Shown: one piece after another, positions 9,404-17,874 of the stretch
Numbering within the stretch: the first letter of the stretch is position 1
Layout: each line of letters begins with the position of its first letter
Assembly: GCA_001464065.1 (NCBI GenBank)
Contig: LNDN01000002.1
Span: 23,445 to 87,444, forward strand
Length of the DNA: 64,000 nt
Source: Acidobacteria bacterium Ga0077522
Lineage (GTDB): Bacteria; Acidobacteriota; Vicinamibacteria; Vicinamibacterales; Vicinamibacteraceae
Direction of reading: 5' to 3'
Translations under genes and position numbers: made by a program
The notes under the pieces: generated by a model
The model's input: the letters and a program-made list of their open reading frames with translations, nothing else
Told to the model about the DNA's origin: nothing
The model's database searches: none

Positions 9404-10938
9404 CGCATACCCCCACGACGGCGCAGGGCCGCCCGCGCCACGGCGCCGTCCTCGAAGGGCAGGACGCGATCGCCGATGGTCTGCGTGGACTCGTGGCCCT
9501 TGCCGGCAATCAGCACCAGATCGCCGGGCATGGCCTCCACGACGGCCTTGGTGATGGCCTCTTCGCGGTCGACGATGGCGCGCCACGGCGTCGACTGGAC
9601 GGCGGCCACGGTCTGGCCCGCGTGCCTGGTCGGCCGCTCGGGCTGCACGAGGCCACGCTTGATGTCCTCGATGATCGCCGCCGGATCCTCGGAGCGCGGG
9701 TTGTCGGACGTGAGGATGACGAGATCGCTGAGGCGCGCCGCGACCGCGCCCATCAGCGGACGCTTGGACCGATCGCGATCGCCGCCGCAGCCGAACACCG
9801 TGACGATGCGCTGGGGGGCCAGCGCACGGGCCGTCTCCAGCAGGTTCTTCAGCGCATCGTCGGTGTGGGCGTAGTCGACGATGACGCTGACGTCGTCTTT
9901 CGGGCCGGAGACCAGCTCGAAGCGGCCGGGCACCGCCGGCACGTCCGCGAGGCCGGCTTCAATCGACGCCAGCGGCACGTCGAGCCCGATGCAGGCCGCG
10001 ATGACGCCCAGGGCGTTGTACGCGTTGGGCCGGCCGGGCAGGCGGGTCCGCAGCCGCATCGGTCCGGCCGGCGTCCGCAGGTGCGCGTCGATGCCGTCCA
10101 GCGTCAGCGACAGCGAGGTCGGCGACACATCGGCCTCGCGCGTCAGCGCGTAGCCCACCGGTCGACGCACGACGCCGAGCAGGCGTTCGCCACGCGGGTC
10201 ATCGAGATTGATCGCCGCCGGCGCGTCGGGCGGCAGCATCTCGAACAGTCGACGCTTGGCGGCGAAGTACGCCTCCATGTCGCCGTGGTAGTCGAGGTGA
10301 TCGCGGGTCAGGTTGGTGAAGATCGCCGCCCCGAAGTGCGTGAAGGTGACACGCTCCAGGTCGAGGGCATGCGACGACACCTCCATCGCACAGGCGCGGC
10401 ACCCGGCGTCGACCATCTCGCGCAGCAGCCCCTGCAGGTCCGGCGCCTCCGGCGTGGTGCGGGCCGACGGACGTTCGTCGCTGCCGACGCGGTAGCCGGT
10501 GGTGCCGATGCGCCCGCTCGTCCAGCCGCAGGCGTTGAAGACCGCTTCGAGCAGATAGGTCGACGTCGTCTTGCCGTTGGTGCCGGTGACGCCCACCAGG
10601 GTCAGCGCCCGACTCGGATGCCCGTGGTACACGACGGCACACGCCGCCAGCGCCACGCGTCCCTGCCCGGCGACGATCCACGGTACGCCGGCCGTCGCCT
10701 CACCCGGGCTGTCGGCGACGATCGCGATGGCCCCCCGCTCGACCGCCTGGGCGGCGTACGTCGCGCCGTCGCGCTGCGCCCCGCGCAACGCGACGAAGAT
10801 GGCCCCGGGCACGACCTGGCGCGAGTCGTACGCGATGGCCGTCACCTCACGCGCAGCGACGGCGCCGAGGTCCGGCACCTGCAGCGGCGTGAGGCGTGCG
10901 ACCTCCGCGACGATCTCGGCGAGGGGACGTGCGGCCAT
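9400..10938 (-). CDS. murE: UDP-MurNAc-L-Ala-D-Glu--meso-diaminopimelate ligase
   Basis: MurE adds the third residue of the stem peptide. The 512-residue protein has the N-terminal domain with AYDSRQVVPGAIFVALRG, P-loop GVTGTNGKTTSTYLL (about 113-127), and the lysine-carbamate region. In the C-terminal domain the motif TSDNPRSEDP (DNPR) is the recognised meso-diaminopimelate specificity signature, so the peptidoglycan should be of the mDAP type. ATG 10938 overlaps the ftsI stop by 1 nt; its own stop overlaps the murF GTG by 4 nt bases of sequence. Confidence 0.96.
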   Translation of the reverse strand: MAARPLAEIVAEVARLTPLQVPDLGAVAAREVTAIAYDSRQVVPGAIFVALRGAQRDGATYAAQAVERGAIAIVADSPGEATAGVPWIVAGQGRVALAACAVVYHGHPSRALTLVGVTGTNGKTTSTYLLEAVFNACGWTSGRIGTTGYRVGSDERPSARTTPEAPDLQGLLREMVDAGCRACAMEVSSHALDLERVTFTHFGAAIFTNLTRDHLDYHGDMEAYFAAKRRLFEMLPPDAPAAINLDDPRGERLLGVVRRPVGYALTREADVSPTSLSLTLDGIDAHLRTPAGPMRLRTRLPGRPNAYNALGVIAACIGLDVPLASIEAGLADVPAVPGRFELVSGPKDDVSVIVDYAHTDDALKNLLETARALAPQRIVTVFGCGGDRDRSKRPLMGAVAARLSDLVILTSDNPRSEDPAAIIEDIKRGLVQPERPTRHAGQTVAAVQSTPWRAIVDREEAITKAVVEAMPGDLVLIAGKGHESTQTIGDRVLPFEDGAVARAALRRRGGMR

Positions 10939-13304
10939 CAGCGCTCGTCCTCCACGACTGGTTCGGCGTCGACCGGGAAACGCGACAGTTCGAGGAGGCA
11001 GACGCCGCCGTCACCGACCGGCATGCCCGCGGCCACGCTCTGTCGGGCGACGAACGAGCCCGTGCCGTGCAGCCGCGCTTCCCACCCGAGTTCCACGAGC
11101 GTGCGGACGGCCGCGCGGGCGCTGAGGCCCGACAGGTCCGGCATCTCGGTGCGACTGCCGGCGGCGATGCGCGGCCCGGAGCGGGCGTCGACCCGCGCCG
11201 GCGCGATGCTCGGCCCGTCGCTGCCGCGCGCCACGACGATGGGCGGCTGCCGGTCGACGTTGGGCGCGATGGCCAGGTGGCGCAGGGCCGCATCGGCGAT
11301 GCGCTGGAAGACCGGCGCAGCGACGGCACCGCCGAAGTACCCCTTCCGCTTCGGCGCGTCGATGACGACGATCATCGCCACGGCGGGGTTGCGCGACGGG
11401 AAGAACCCGGCCGTCGACGCCATGTACTCCATGAGGTAGCCGCGGCCGCCTTCGTTCAGCTTGCGCGCGGTGCCCGTCTTGGCGGCAATCGTGTAGCCCT
11501 GGATGCGGGCCGACTTGGCGGTGCCCTCCTCGACGACCGACTCCATCATCGTGGTGAGCCGCGCCGAGGTGCGCGCCGAGATGGCGCGCCGCACGACTTC
11601 CCGGTGGCTCTCCTTGCGCACGCCGCCCGAGATCGTCGCCCGGACGATGCGGGGCTTGAGCAGTTCGCCGCCGTTGGCCACGGCGCTGATCGCGGCGGCC
11701 ATCTGCAGTGGCGTCACCGCCACGGTGTAGCCGATGGCGATGCGCGCGAGGTCGTGCTCCTTGATGCTCTTGATCGGCTTGAGCATGCCGCCGCTCTCGG
11801 CCGGGAAGTCGCGACCGGTCCGCACGCCGAAGCCGAAGCGGCGGACGTAGCGCATCAGCTTCTCCGTGCCGAGCCGGTTGACGGCCACGCGAGCCGTGCC
11901 GCAGTTGCTCGACTTGGCGAACACCTTCTCGAAGGACACGACGCCGACCTGATGGACGTCGGTGATCGCCTTGGCCGAGCCGAATCGGCACGGCATGGTC
12001 GCATCGACGATGTCGGTGGGCTTGATGACGTTCTCTTCGAGGGCCGCCGCGGCCGTGATCGTCTTGAAGGTGGAGCCCGGCTCGTAGATCGACTCGACGG
12101 CGCGATTGACGCGCGAGTCGCGATCGACCGTGCTCGAGTCGTTGGGATTGAAGTGCGGCTCGCTGACGAGCGCGAGAATCTCGCCCGTGTGCGGGTCCAT
12201 CATCACCACGGTGCCGCCGATGGCGCCGTGTTCCTCCACCGCGGCCCGCAGCTCGCGCTCGGCGATGTGCTGCAGCTGGGCGTCGATCGTCAGCTCGATG
12301 GTCACACCCGCCGTCGGCGCCTGACGCAGGCTGCCCGCCAGCGTGTTCTGGTTGGCGTCCTTCTCGACGATGAGCGTGCCTCCGGTGCCGGTGACCAGCT
12401 TGTTGTGCACGAGCTCGAGGCCGCTGACGCCGGAGTTCTTGGCGTTGACCGAGCCGAGCAGCGGGCCGGCGAGATCGCGATTCGGGTAGTAGCGGCGGCT
12501 CTCCTTCATGAAGCCGACGCCGGCCAGCTTCATGGCGGCGACGCGCTGGGCCTGGGCCGGCGTGGCGCGCTTGCGGATGTAGACGAAGTCCAGCTTGCCC
12601 TGCAGGCGCTTCTCGATGGTCTCGCGCGCGTCCTCGGTGCAGCGGACGAGCGTGCCGCAGACGCGTTCGGCGAGGCCAGCGGCATCCTCGAGGTCGCGGG
12701 TGATGAACCTGAGCGAGCCGGTCCGGCCGCCCTTGCCGCGGTCGACGACGAAGCCGTCCTGCTTGAGGTCCACGATGCGGTCGGCTTCCTCCGGCGACAG
12801 CGTGCTCAGCACGGTCGTGGTGCCGCGGCGGCTGTCGAGACGCTGCACGAGCGACTTGCGCTCTTCGCCGTCGCAGTCCTCGAGCGCATCGCACAACGTG
12901 CTGGCGAGCGCCTCGGGGTCGTCGACGTCGCTCGGCACGGCGTAGATCACGTCGCCGTCGACACTGGACGCGAGCACCCGACCGGAGCGGTCGAGGATGC
13001 GACCGCGGCGGGGATTGAGCTCGATCGTCTGGTTCTGCTGACTCTCCGCACGGGCCACCAGGGCCTTGTGCTGCACCACCTGCAGGACGACGAGCCGGGC
13101 ACAGATCCCGAGTGCCCACAGCACGAGGAGCACCGCGACGAAGGCCAGGCGCGGCCGCACCGTCACCCGCCAGTCGCCCGGGACGGCGGCCTGCTCCTGG
13201 TCGGCACGCTGCGCGTCACGGACGACCCGCGCGTTGTTGAGGGCCGCGGCGCTGGAGTCCAGCCCGGACAGCAGATCGGTGGCGTCCTTCCCGTGCCGAC
13301 TCAC
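10938..13304 (-). CDS. ftsI: FtsI/PBP2-class division transpeptidase with C-terminal PASTA domain
   Basis: This class B penicillin-binding protein crosslinks septal peptidoglycan with FtsW. The track ORF is too long; the start that fits is GTG 13304, overlapping the ftsL stop as GTGA and giving 788 residues. One membrane helix near residues 50-70 is followed by the dimerisation domain and the transpeptidase domain. All three active-site motifs are present: STFK (in EPGSTFKTITAA), SSN (KSSNCG) and KTG (AAKTGTA). The last ~65 residues (MPDLSGLSARAAVRTLVELGW) form one PASTA domain, a module better known from Gram-positive and spore-forming PBPs. The protein is longer than proteobacterial FtsI, mostly because of this tail and an extended N-terminal domain. 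Confidence 0.93.
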   Translation of the reverse strand: MSRHGKDATDLLSGLDSSAAALNNARVVRDAQRADQEQAAVPGDWRVTVRPRLAFVAVLLVLWALGICARLVVLQVVQHKALVARAESQQNQTIELNPRRGRILDRSGRVLASSVDGDVIYAVPSDVDDPEALASTLCDALEDCDGEERKSLVQRLDSRRGTTTVLSTLSPEEADRIVDLKQDGFVVDRGKGGRTGSLRFITRDLEDAAGLAERVCGTLVRCTEDARETIEKRLQGKLDFVYIRKRATPAQAQRVAAMKLAGVGFMKESRRYYPNRDLAGPLLGSVNAKNSGVSGLELVHNKLVTGTGGTLIVEKDANQNTLAGSLRQAPTAGVTIELTIDAQLQHIAERELRAAVEEHGAIGGTVVMMDPHTGEILALVSEPHFNPNDSSTVDRDSRVNRAVESIYEPGSTFKTITAAAALEENVIKPTDIVDATMPCRFGSAKAITDVHQVGVVSFEKVFAKSSNCGTARVAVNRLGTEKLMRYVRRFGFGVRTGRDFPAESGGMLKPIKSIKEHDLARIAIGYTVAVTPLQMAAAISAVANGGELLKPRIVRATISGGVRKESHREVVRRAISARTSARLTTMMESVVEEGTAKSARIQGYTIAAKTGTARKLNEGGRGYLMEYMASTAGFFPSRNPAVAMIVVIDAPKRKGYFGGAVAAPVFQRIADAALRHLAIAPNVDRQPPIVVARGSDGPSIAPARVDARSGPRIAAGSRTEMPDLSGLSARAAVRTLVELGWEARLHGTGSFVARQSVAAGMPVGDGGVCLLELSRFPVDAEPVVEDER

Positions 13305-13684
13305 CGCTGCGCCACCACTGCGCTGGTCGGCGACGATGTCACGGTGACGCGCTCGATCACCGCGGAGGTCTCGCGCGTCGGCGGCTTCATGCCGAGCTGG
13401 TGCGTGGCGATCGCCTCGACACGAGCCGGCCCCTCGAGAAAGACCTTCTCGAGGGCGAGGTGACGACGCTCTTCCAGCAGGCCGGACTGGCGCTCGGTGA
13501 GATCGAACTCCACCTTGCCGAGCCGACGCGCGTCGAGATGCTGCCAGGCCGCGAACATGACGGCCACCAGCACGCAAGCACCACCGATCACCGTGCGAAC
13601 CAGCTCGCGCTGGCGCGCCACGTCGAGTTCGCGCTGGATGGGCTGGTTCTGGACCCGCTTGCGAAGACCGTAGTCGGGTTCCAC
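13301..13684 (-). CDS. ftsL: FtsL-like small bitopic division protein
   Basis: The track shows a 142-residue ORF, but GTG 13684 sits 2 nt before the rsmH stop and gives 127 residues. The protein has a short basic N-terminus, one membrane helix (VRTVIGGACVLVAVMFAAWQ, about residues 31-50) and a periplasmic Leu/Glu-rich coiled coil (FDLTERQSGLLEERRHLALEK). That architecture and its place between rsmH and ftsI identify it as FtsL, although FtsL sequences are poorly conserved. FtsL forms a complex with FtsB and FtsQ and activates FtsWI. The identification rests on context plus topology. Confidence 0.8.
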   Translation of the reverse strand: MEPDYGLRKRVQNQPIQRELDVARQRELVRTVIGGACVLVAVMFAAWQHLDARRLGKVEFDLTERQSGLLEERRHLALEKVFLEGPARVEAIATHQLGMKPPTRETSAVIERVTVTSSPTSAVVAQR

Positions 13685-13685
13685 G

Positions 13686-14570
13686 TCAGGCCAGCCTTTC
13701 GGCGACGCGCAGCTTGGCGCTGCGCGCACGGGGGTTCTGCGCGATCTCCTCGTCGGAGGCTTCGAGCGGACGACGGGTGAGCAGACTGATCAGCGGCGCG
13801 TCGGCCTGCGCGAGGGCGCGGAACGTGTGCTTGACGATCCGATCCTCGAGCGAGTGGAACGCGATGATGGCGAGCCGCGCGCCGGCGAGCAGGCGACTGA
13901 CGGCCAGGCGGATGAAGTCCTCGAGGCCCTCGAGCTCGCGGTTGACCCAGATCCGCAGGGCCTGGAACGTGCGCGTCGCCGGGTCGATGCGCTGCCAGCC
14001 CCGCGTGGGGACGGCGCGGCGCACGATGGCGGCGAGCTGGCCGGTGGTCTCGATCGGCCCGGTCTCCCGGGCACGGACGATGCCGCGCGCGATGCGGCGC
14101 GAGAAGCGCTCCTCGCCGTACTGGTAGATGATGTCGGCGAGCGCCGTTTCCTCGACGGTCTGGAGCAGCGCCGCGGCGGTCAGGCCGCTGTCGCGATCCA
14201 TCCGCATGTCGAGCGGCGCGTCGGCGCGAAAACTGAATCCCCGCGCGGCATCGTCCAACTGCATGGAGGAGACGCCGAGGTCGGCGAGGATGCCGCCGTC
14301 GACCAGCGGGATGCCGCGGGCGTCGAGAACCGCACCGAGGGAGCGGTAGTCGGCGTGGACCATGTCGACGCGGTCGAGACGGTCGTGCAGCGACTCGGCG
14401 GCGAGCGCCAGCGCCGAGCGGTCGCGATCGAACCCGAGGACACGGCTGGCGCCGGCCTCCAGCAGGGCGCGGGTGTGCCCGCCCGCACCCAGCGTGCAGT
14501 CGACGAACAGGCCCCCGCGAGCGGGTGCCAGCTGGCTGATGACCTCCGCGACTAGTACCGGTGCGTGCAT
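13686..14570 (-). CDS. rsmH: 16S rRNA (cytosine-1402-N4)-methyltransferase
   Basis: RsmH (MraW) methylates N4 of C1402 in the 16S rRNA decoding centre using SAM. The 294-residue protein begins MHAPVLVAEVISQLAPARGG, with the SAM-binding loop DCTLGAGGHTRALLEAG (about 24-40). Further conserved blocks are DLGVSSMQLDDAARGFSF and IAFHSLEDRIVKHTFR. Length is normal. ATG 14570 lies 7 nt after the mraZ stop. It is the second gene of the cluster, as in most bacteria. Confidence 0.96.
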   Translation of the reverse strand: MHAPVLVAEVISQLAPARGGLFVDCTLGAGGHTRALLEAGASRVLGFDRDRSALALAAESLHDRLDRVDMVHADYRSLGAVLDARGIPLVDGGILADLGVSSMQLDDAARGFSFRADAPLDMRMDRDSGLTAAALLQTVEETALADIIYQYGEERFSRRIARGIVRARETGPIETTGQLAAIVRRAVPTRGWQRIDPATRTFQALRIWVNRELEGLEDFIRLAVSRLLAGARLAIIAFHSLEDRIVKHTFRALAQADAPLISLLTRRPLEASDEEIAQNPRARSAKLRVAERLA

Positions 14571-14577
14571 GACGCTG

Positions 14578-15027
14578 TCAGATCCCCAGGGCGGCGAGGT
14601 CGGCGAGATGGGTGTCGTTCAATCCGTCGGACAGGACCTTGGACCGGAGGCGGTCGCTGTTCCACACGTCGAGGCAGTTCTGGAGGCCGAGCACGTCCAC
14701 GTCGGCGGACGCCCCGGCAGCTTCGCGGAGATGAGGAGGGATGACCACGCGTCCCTGGGCATCGAATTCGGCCAGCTGGCCCCAGTAGGACGTCGTCATT
14801 TCGAAGGATTTGCGGGCCTGGTTCATCTGGGGCACGGCGCGGAGCTTTTCCTCGATCGCTTCCCAGACCTTGAGGGGGTACAGACGGACGAATTCCCCAG
14901 TGGGAGACAAGCTGGTCAGGTACAGCCCCGGCCCGAACTCCGCTTCGATGTGCGCACGGAATGCGCTGGGCACCTTGAGGCGCCCCTTGTCATCAATCTT
15001 GGTTGAAATGCGTCCGCGGAGCACCAC
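14578..15027 (-). CDS. mraZ: MraZ, AbrB-fold transcriptional regulator of the division cluster
   Basis: MraZ is a DNA-binding ring-forming protein that regulates the promoter of its own division cluster. The track ORF begins 39 codons too early, upstream of the promoter. The supported start is GTG 15027 (or the adjacent GTG 15024), preceded by GTGGAGAGTC as ribosome site, giving about 149 residues. Two SpoVT/AbrB half-folds are visible: RISTKIDDKGRLKVPSAF and LAEFDAQGRVVIPPHLR. Three direct 10-bp repeats immediately upstream match the kind of operator MraZ binds, so autoregulation is likely. Confidence 0.93.
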   Translation of the reverse strand: MVLRGRISTKIDDKGRLKVPSAFRAHIEAEFGPGLYLTSLSPTGEFVRLYPLKVWEAIEEKLRAVPQMNQARKSFEMTTSYWGQLAEFDAQGRVVIPPHLREAAGASADVDVLGLQNCLDVWNSDRLRSKVLSDGLNDTHLADLAALGI

Positions 15028-15030
15028 GAC

Positions 15031-15060
15031 TCTCCACTTTGGTCCACTTTGGTCCACGCC
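15031..15060 (-). promoter_or_regulatory. Candidate MraZ operator: three 10-bp direct repeats
   Basis: On the minus strand the sequence reads GGCGTGGACC AAAGTGGACC AAAGTGGAGA, three units in exact 10-bp phase. MraZ operators are known as several short GTG-containing boxes repeated every 10 bp upstream of mraZ (TGGG boxes in E. coli, AAAGTG boxes in Mollicutes). These repeats lie between the -10 element and the mraZ start codon, covering the expected transcription start. A repressor bound here would block initiation. The match is by eye. Confidence 0.75.
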
Positions 15061-15061
15061 G

Positions 15062-15090
15062 AGAATAGGCACACGGCCTGCGGGTGTCAA
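15062..15090 (-). promoter_or_regulatory. Division-cluster promoter Pmra
   Basis: On the minus strand TTGACA (15090-15085) and TATTCT (15067-15062) are separated by 17 nt, a close match to the housekeeping sigma consensus. Transcription would start near 15055, inside the MraZ boxes, about 30 nt before mraZ. It is the only strong promoter I see upstream of the 14 kb of overlapping division genes. Confidence 0.75.
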
Positions 15091-15170
15091 CTGGTAGTTC
15101 TCGGAAACTCCTGAGCCGGAAGGACTTCGCCTTAGTTTCGCCACCCGGCGCGTGCTAGGATGTGCGCCGC

Positions 15171-16241
15171 TTGGCCCTGACGGTTCTCGTCTGTGAAGCG
15201 CAGGTGCCCTTCGTGCGCGGGGGGGCCGAGGCGCTGGTGCGCGAGCTGGTTCGCCAGCTGGAGATGCACGGCTGTCTCGTCGAGCGCGTCAGCGTGCCCT
15301 TCAAGTGGTACCCCAAGACCGAGCTCATGGCCCATGCGGCGGCGTGGCGGCTGCTGGACCTGTCCGAGAGCTGCGGACGCCCGATCGACCTGGTCATCCC
15401 CACCAAGTTCCCGACCTACTGCGTGCGCCATCCGCGGAAGGTGGCCTGGCTGATGCACCAGTACCGGGCCGCCTACGACCTCTGCGGCACCGAGTACGCC
15501 GATTTCGACCATCGGGAAGAGGACACGGCGGTCCGGGAGCAGATCCGGGCGCTCGACCGCGAGATGCTCGGGGAGTGTGCCGGCGTCTACACCATCTCGC
15601 GCACGACGTCCGACCGGTTGACCCGCTTCAACGGGGTGCCGTCCACCCCCCTCTACCACCCGTCGCCGCTGGCCCCGAAGCTGCGGCCCGGCCCGTACGG
15701 CGACTACTTTCTCTCCGTGGGCCGGCTGGAGACGGTGAAGCGGGTGGAGTTGGCCATCTCGGCGATGGCCCACGTCCCGGCCCCGATGCGTCTGCTCGTG
15801 GCCGGTGAGGGCACGTTCCGGCACGGCCTCGAGCGCCGGATCGAGGAGCTGGACCTCGGGGATCGCGTGCGCCTGCTCGGCGCGGTGGACGAGCCGACAC
15901 TCGTCGAGCTCTACGCCGGGGCACGGGGGGTGGTGTTCGCGCCCTTCGACGAGGACTACGGCTACGTCACGCTCGAAGCGTTCGAGGCGCGCAAGCCGGT
16001 GGTCACGGCCACCGACAGCGGCGGCGTGCTCGAGTTCGTCAGCCACGGCGTCAACGGGCTGGTCAGCGAGCCGGACGCGGCGGCCCTGGGCGCCTGCCTC
16101 GCCGATCTGGCAGACCGCCCCGACCGCGCCGCCGCCCTTGGTGAGGCGGGGTACGATAGCACCCGCGCGATCTCCTGGGACGGGGTCGTCGCCGCGCTCA
16201 TCGCCGGTCCGGCGCGACGCGATCCATCGCCCGCTGCCTGA
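15171..16241 (+). CDS. Glycosyltransferase family 4
   Basis: A retaining GT-B fold glycosyltransferase that should transfer a sugar from a nucleotide donor to a glycan or lipid acceptor. The N-terminal domain opens with TVLVCEAQVPFVRGGAEALVREL, the usual acceptor-side glycine loop. The C-terminal donor domain has FLSVGRLETVKRVELAI and the EDYGYVTLEAFEARKPVV segment with the E-x7-E catalytic motif. The track starts at GTG 15162, but TAGGAT (15156-15161) looks like a -10 element, so TTG 15171 is the more likely start and brings the N-terminus into family register. First gene of a six-gene glycan operon divergent from mraZ. Donor and acceptor cannot be told. Confidence 0.85.
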   Translation: MALTVLVCEAQVPFVRGGAEALVRELVRQLEMHGCLVERVSVPFKWYPKTELMAHAAAWRLLDLSESCGRPIDLVIPTKFPTYCVRHPRKVAWLMHQYRAAYDLCGTEYADFDHREEDTAVREQIRALDREMLGECAGVYTISRTTSDRLTRFNGVPSTPLYHPSPLAPKLRPGPYGDYFLSVGRLETVKRVELAISAMAHVPAPMRLLVAGEGTFRHGLERRIEELDLGDRVRLLGAVDEPTLVELYAGARGVVFAPFDEDYGYVTLEAFEARKPVVTATDSGGVLEFVSHGVNGLVSEPDAAALGACLADLADRPDRAAALGEAGYDSTRAISWDGVVAALIAGPARRDPSPAA

Positions 16242-16245
16242 CATC

Positions 16246-17106
16246 GTGGCCGCCCCCGACTCCGTGTCCGTCCTCATCCCGGCCTACAACGAAGGGCCTG
16301 TCGTCGGCGAGGTGATCCTCGCCCTCCGGGCCGCGGCCGCGTGGCACGAGATCCTGCTGGTGGACGATGGGTCGTCGGATGACACGGCCGCGTCGGCCGA
16401 AGCCGCGGGCGCACGCGTGCTGCGGCACCCCTACAACAAGGGCAACGGGGCCGCGGTGAAGACCGGCATTCGTGCCGCCACGGGTGAGTTCGTCCTCGTG
16501 ATCGACGGCGACGGGCAGCACAAGCCCGAGGACGCCTGCCGCGTCGTCGACCAGCTCGGCGCCTACGACCTGGTCGTCGGCGCCCGGGCGGGCCACACCC
16601 AGGCCACCGGCGTCCGTCGCGCCGGCAATGGGCTGCTCAATGCGTTTGCGACCTACATGACGGGCCGGGAGATTCCCGATCTGACGTCGGGGTTCCGGGG
16701 CGCGAGGCGGTCGATCCTGCGCGAGTTCCTCCATCTGATCCCCAACGGCTTCTCGACCCCGACCACGACGACGCTGGCGTTCATCAAGGCAGGCTACAGC
16801 GTCGCGTTCCTGCCGATCGAGGCGCGCCAGCGGACCGGCGTCTCGAAGATCCGGCTCGCGCGCGACGGCACCAAGTTCCTGCTGATCATCCTGAAGATCG
16901 TCACGATCTTCAGTCCGATGAAGATCTTCCTGCCGGTGAGCGTCAGTGCGTGCCTGCTCGGCCTCCTGTACGGCGCCTGGACGGTCACGGTCTCTGGCCG
17001 CATCGCCAACGGCGCCGTCCTGCTGTTGATGCTCTCGGTGCTCGTGTTCCTCGTCGGTCTGGTCTCCGAGCAGATCTCGGCGTTGCGCTTCGAGGGACGC
17101 GGATGA
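16246..17106 (+). CDS. Glycosyltransferase family 2 with C-terminal membrane helices
   Basis: A GT-A fold inverting glycosyltransferase of the polyprenyl-phosphate hexose synthase type. GTG 16246 lies 4 nt after the GT4 stop and gives 286 residues (the track ORF is longer). SVLIPAYNEG starts the nucleotide-binding domain, DDGSSDD and DGDGQHKP are the metal and donor motifs, and DLTSGFRGARRS is the acceptor-side segment. Two hydrophobic helices at the C-terminus (about 225-245 and 250-275) anchor it in the membrane. Its stop overlaps the next GT2 gene as ATGA. Confidence 0.85.
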   Translation: MAAPDSVSVLIPAYNEGPVVGEVILALRAAAAWHEILLVDDGSSDDTAASAEAAGARVLRHPYNKGNGAAVKTGIRAATGEFVLVIDGDGQHKPEDACRVVDQLGAYDLVVGARAGHTQATGVRRAGNGLLNAFATYMTGREIPDLTSGFRGARRSILREFLHLIPNGFSTPTTTTLAFIKAGYSVAFLPIEARQRTGVSKIRLARDGTKFLLIILKIVTIFSPMKIFLPVSVSACLLGLLYGAWTVTVSGRIANGAVLLLMLSVLVFLVGLVSEQISALRFEGRG

Positions 17107-17846
17107 CGACGCCCCCACGCGTGCTGGTCGTCACCCCGACGTACAACGAGCGCGACAACCTGCCGGTGCTGGTGCGGCAGGTGATCGCGCGTGGCCCCCA
17201 CTTCTCGATCCTGGTGGTGGACGATGCGTCGCCCGACGGCACGGGGGCCATCGCCGATGCCCTGGCCGCGGAGTTCCCGGGCCGCGTGCAGGTGCTGCAC
17301 CGGACCGGCAAGCGCGGGCTCGGGCGGTCCTACGTCGATGCCCTCTCGCTGGCGGTCACGCAGGACGTCGACATCGTCTGCCAGATGGACGCCGACTTCT
17401 CGCACGACCCGCAGTACCTGCCGGCGCTGGTGGAGGGCGTCACGGCCGGCGGGCTCGACCTGGTGATCGGGTCGCGCTACCTGCACGGCGTCAGCGTCGT
17501 CAACTGGCCACTCAGCCGCCTGATTCTCAGCACCTTCGCCAACCGGTACGTGCGCGTCATCACCGGGCTGCCGGCCCGCGACTGCACGAGCGGCTACCGC
17601 TGCTGGCGGCGCGAGGCCCTCGCCAGGCTGCCGCTCGAGCGGTTCGTCTCGGATGGCTACGCGTTCCTCGTCGAGATGCTGTTCGAGGCCATGGGGGCCG
17701 GCTGCCGCATAGGCGAGGTGCCGATCATCTACGTCGAGCGGCGCGAGGGGCAGTCGAAGATGTCGAAGAGCGTGATCCTGGAGTCGGTCTTCGTGCCCTG
17801 GCGCCTCGTGGCGCGGCACCCGTCGTGGCGCGGGCGCCGCGGTTGA
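17103..17846 (+). CDS. Polyprenol monophosphomannose synthase-like GT2
   Basis: A 247-residue soluble GT2 resembling dolichol/polyprenol-phosphate mannose synthase, which loads mannose onto a lipid phosphate. ATG 17103 overlaps the preceding stop. Motifs in order are VTPTYNERDNLPVLV, VVDDASPDGTG, MDADFSHDP (the DxD region) and DCTSGYRCWRREAL, and the RREGQSKMSKSVI segment near the C-terminus is characteristic of DPM1-type enzymes. There are no membrane helices. In this operon it would supply lipid-linked sugar to the other transferases. Confidence 0.85.
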   Translation: MTTPPRVLVVTPTYNERDNLPVLVRQVIARGPHFSILVVDDASPDGTGAIADALAAEFPGRVQVLHRTGKRGLGRSYVDALSLAVTQDVDIVCQMDADFSHDPQYLPALVEGVTAGGLDLVIGSRYLHGVSVVNWPLSRLILSTFANRYVRVITGLPARDCTSGYRCWRREALARLPLERFVSDGYAFLVEMLFEAMGAGCRIGEVPIIYVERREGQSKMSKSVILESVFVPWRLVARHPSWRGRRG

Positions 17847-17874
17847 GGTGTGTGCTAAGGTTGCCTGTTCGGGT

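Noticed and set aside
10896-13463. 855-residue plus-strand ORF across ftsI
   Set aside because: Antisense to a fully supported PBP gene; no recognisable domain.
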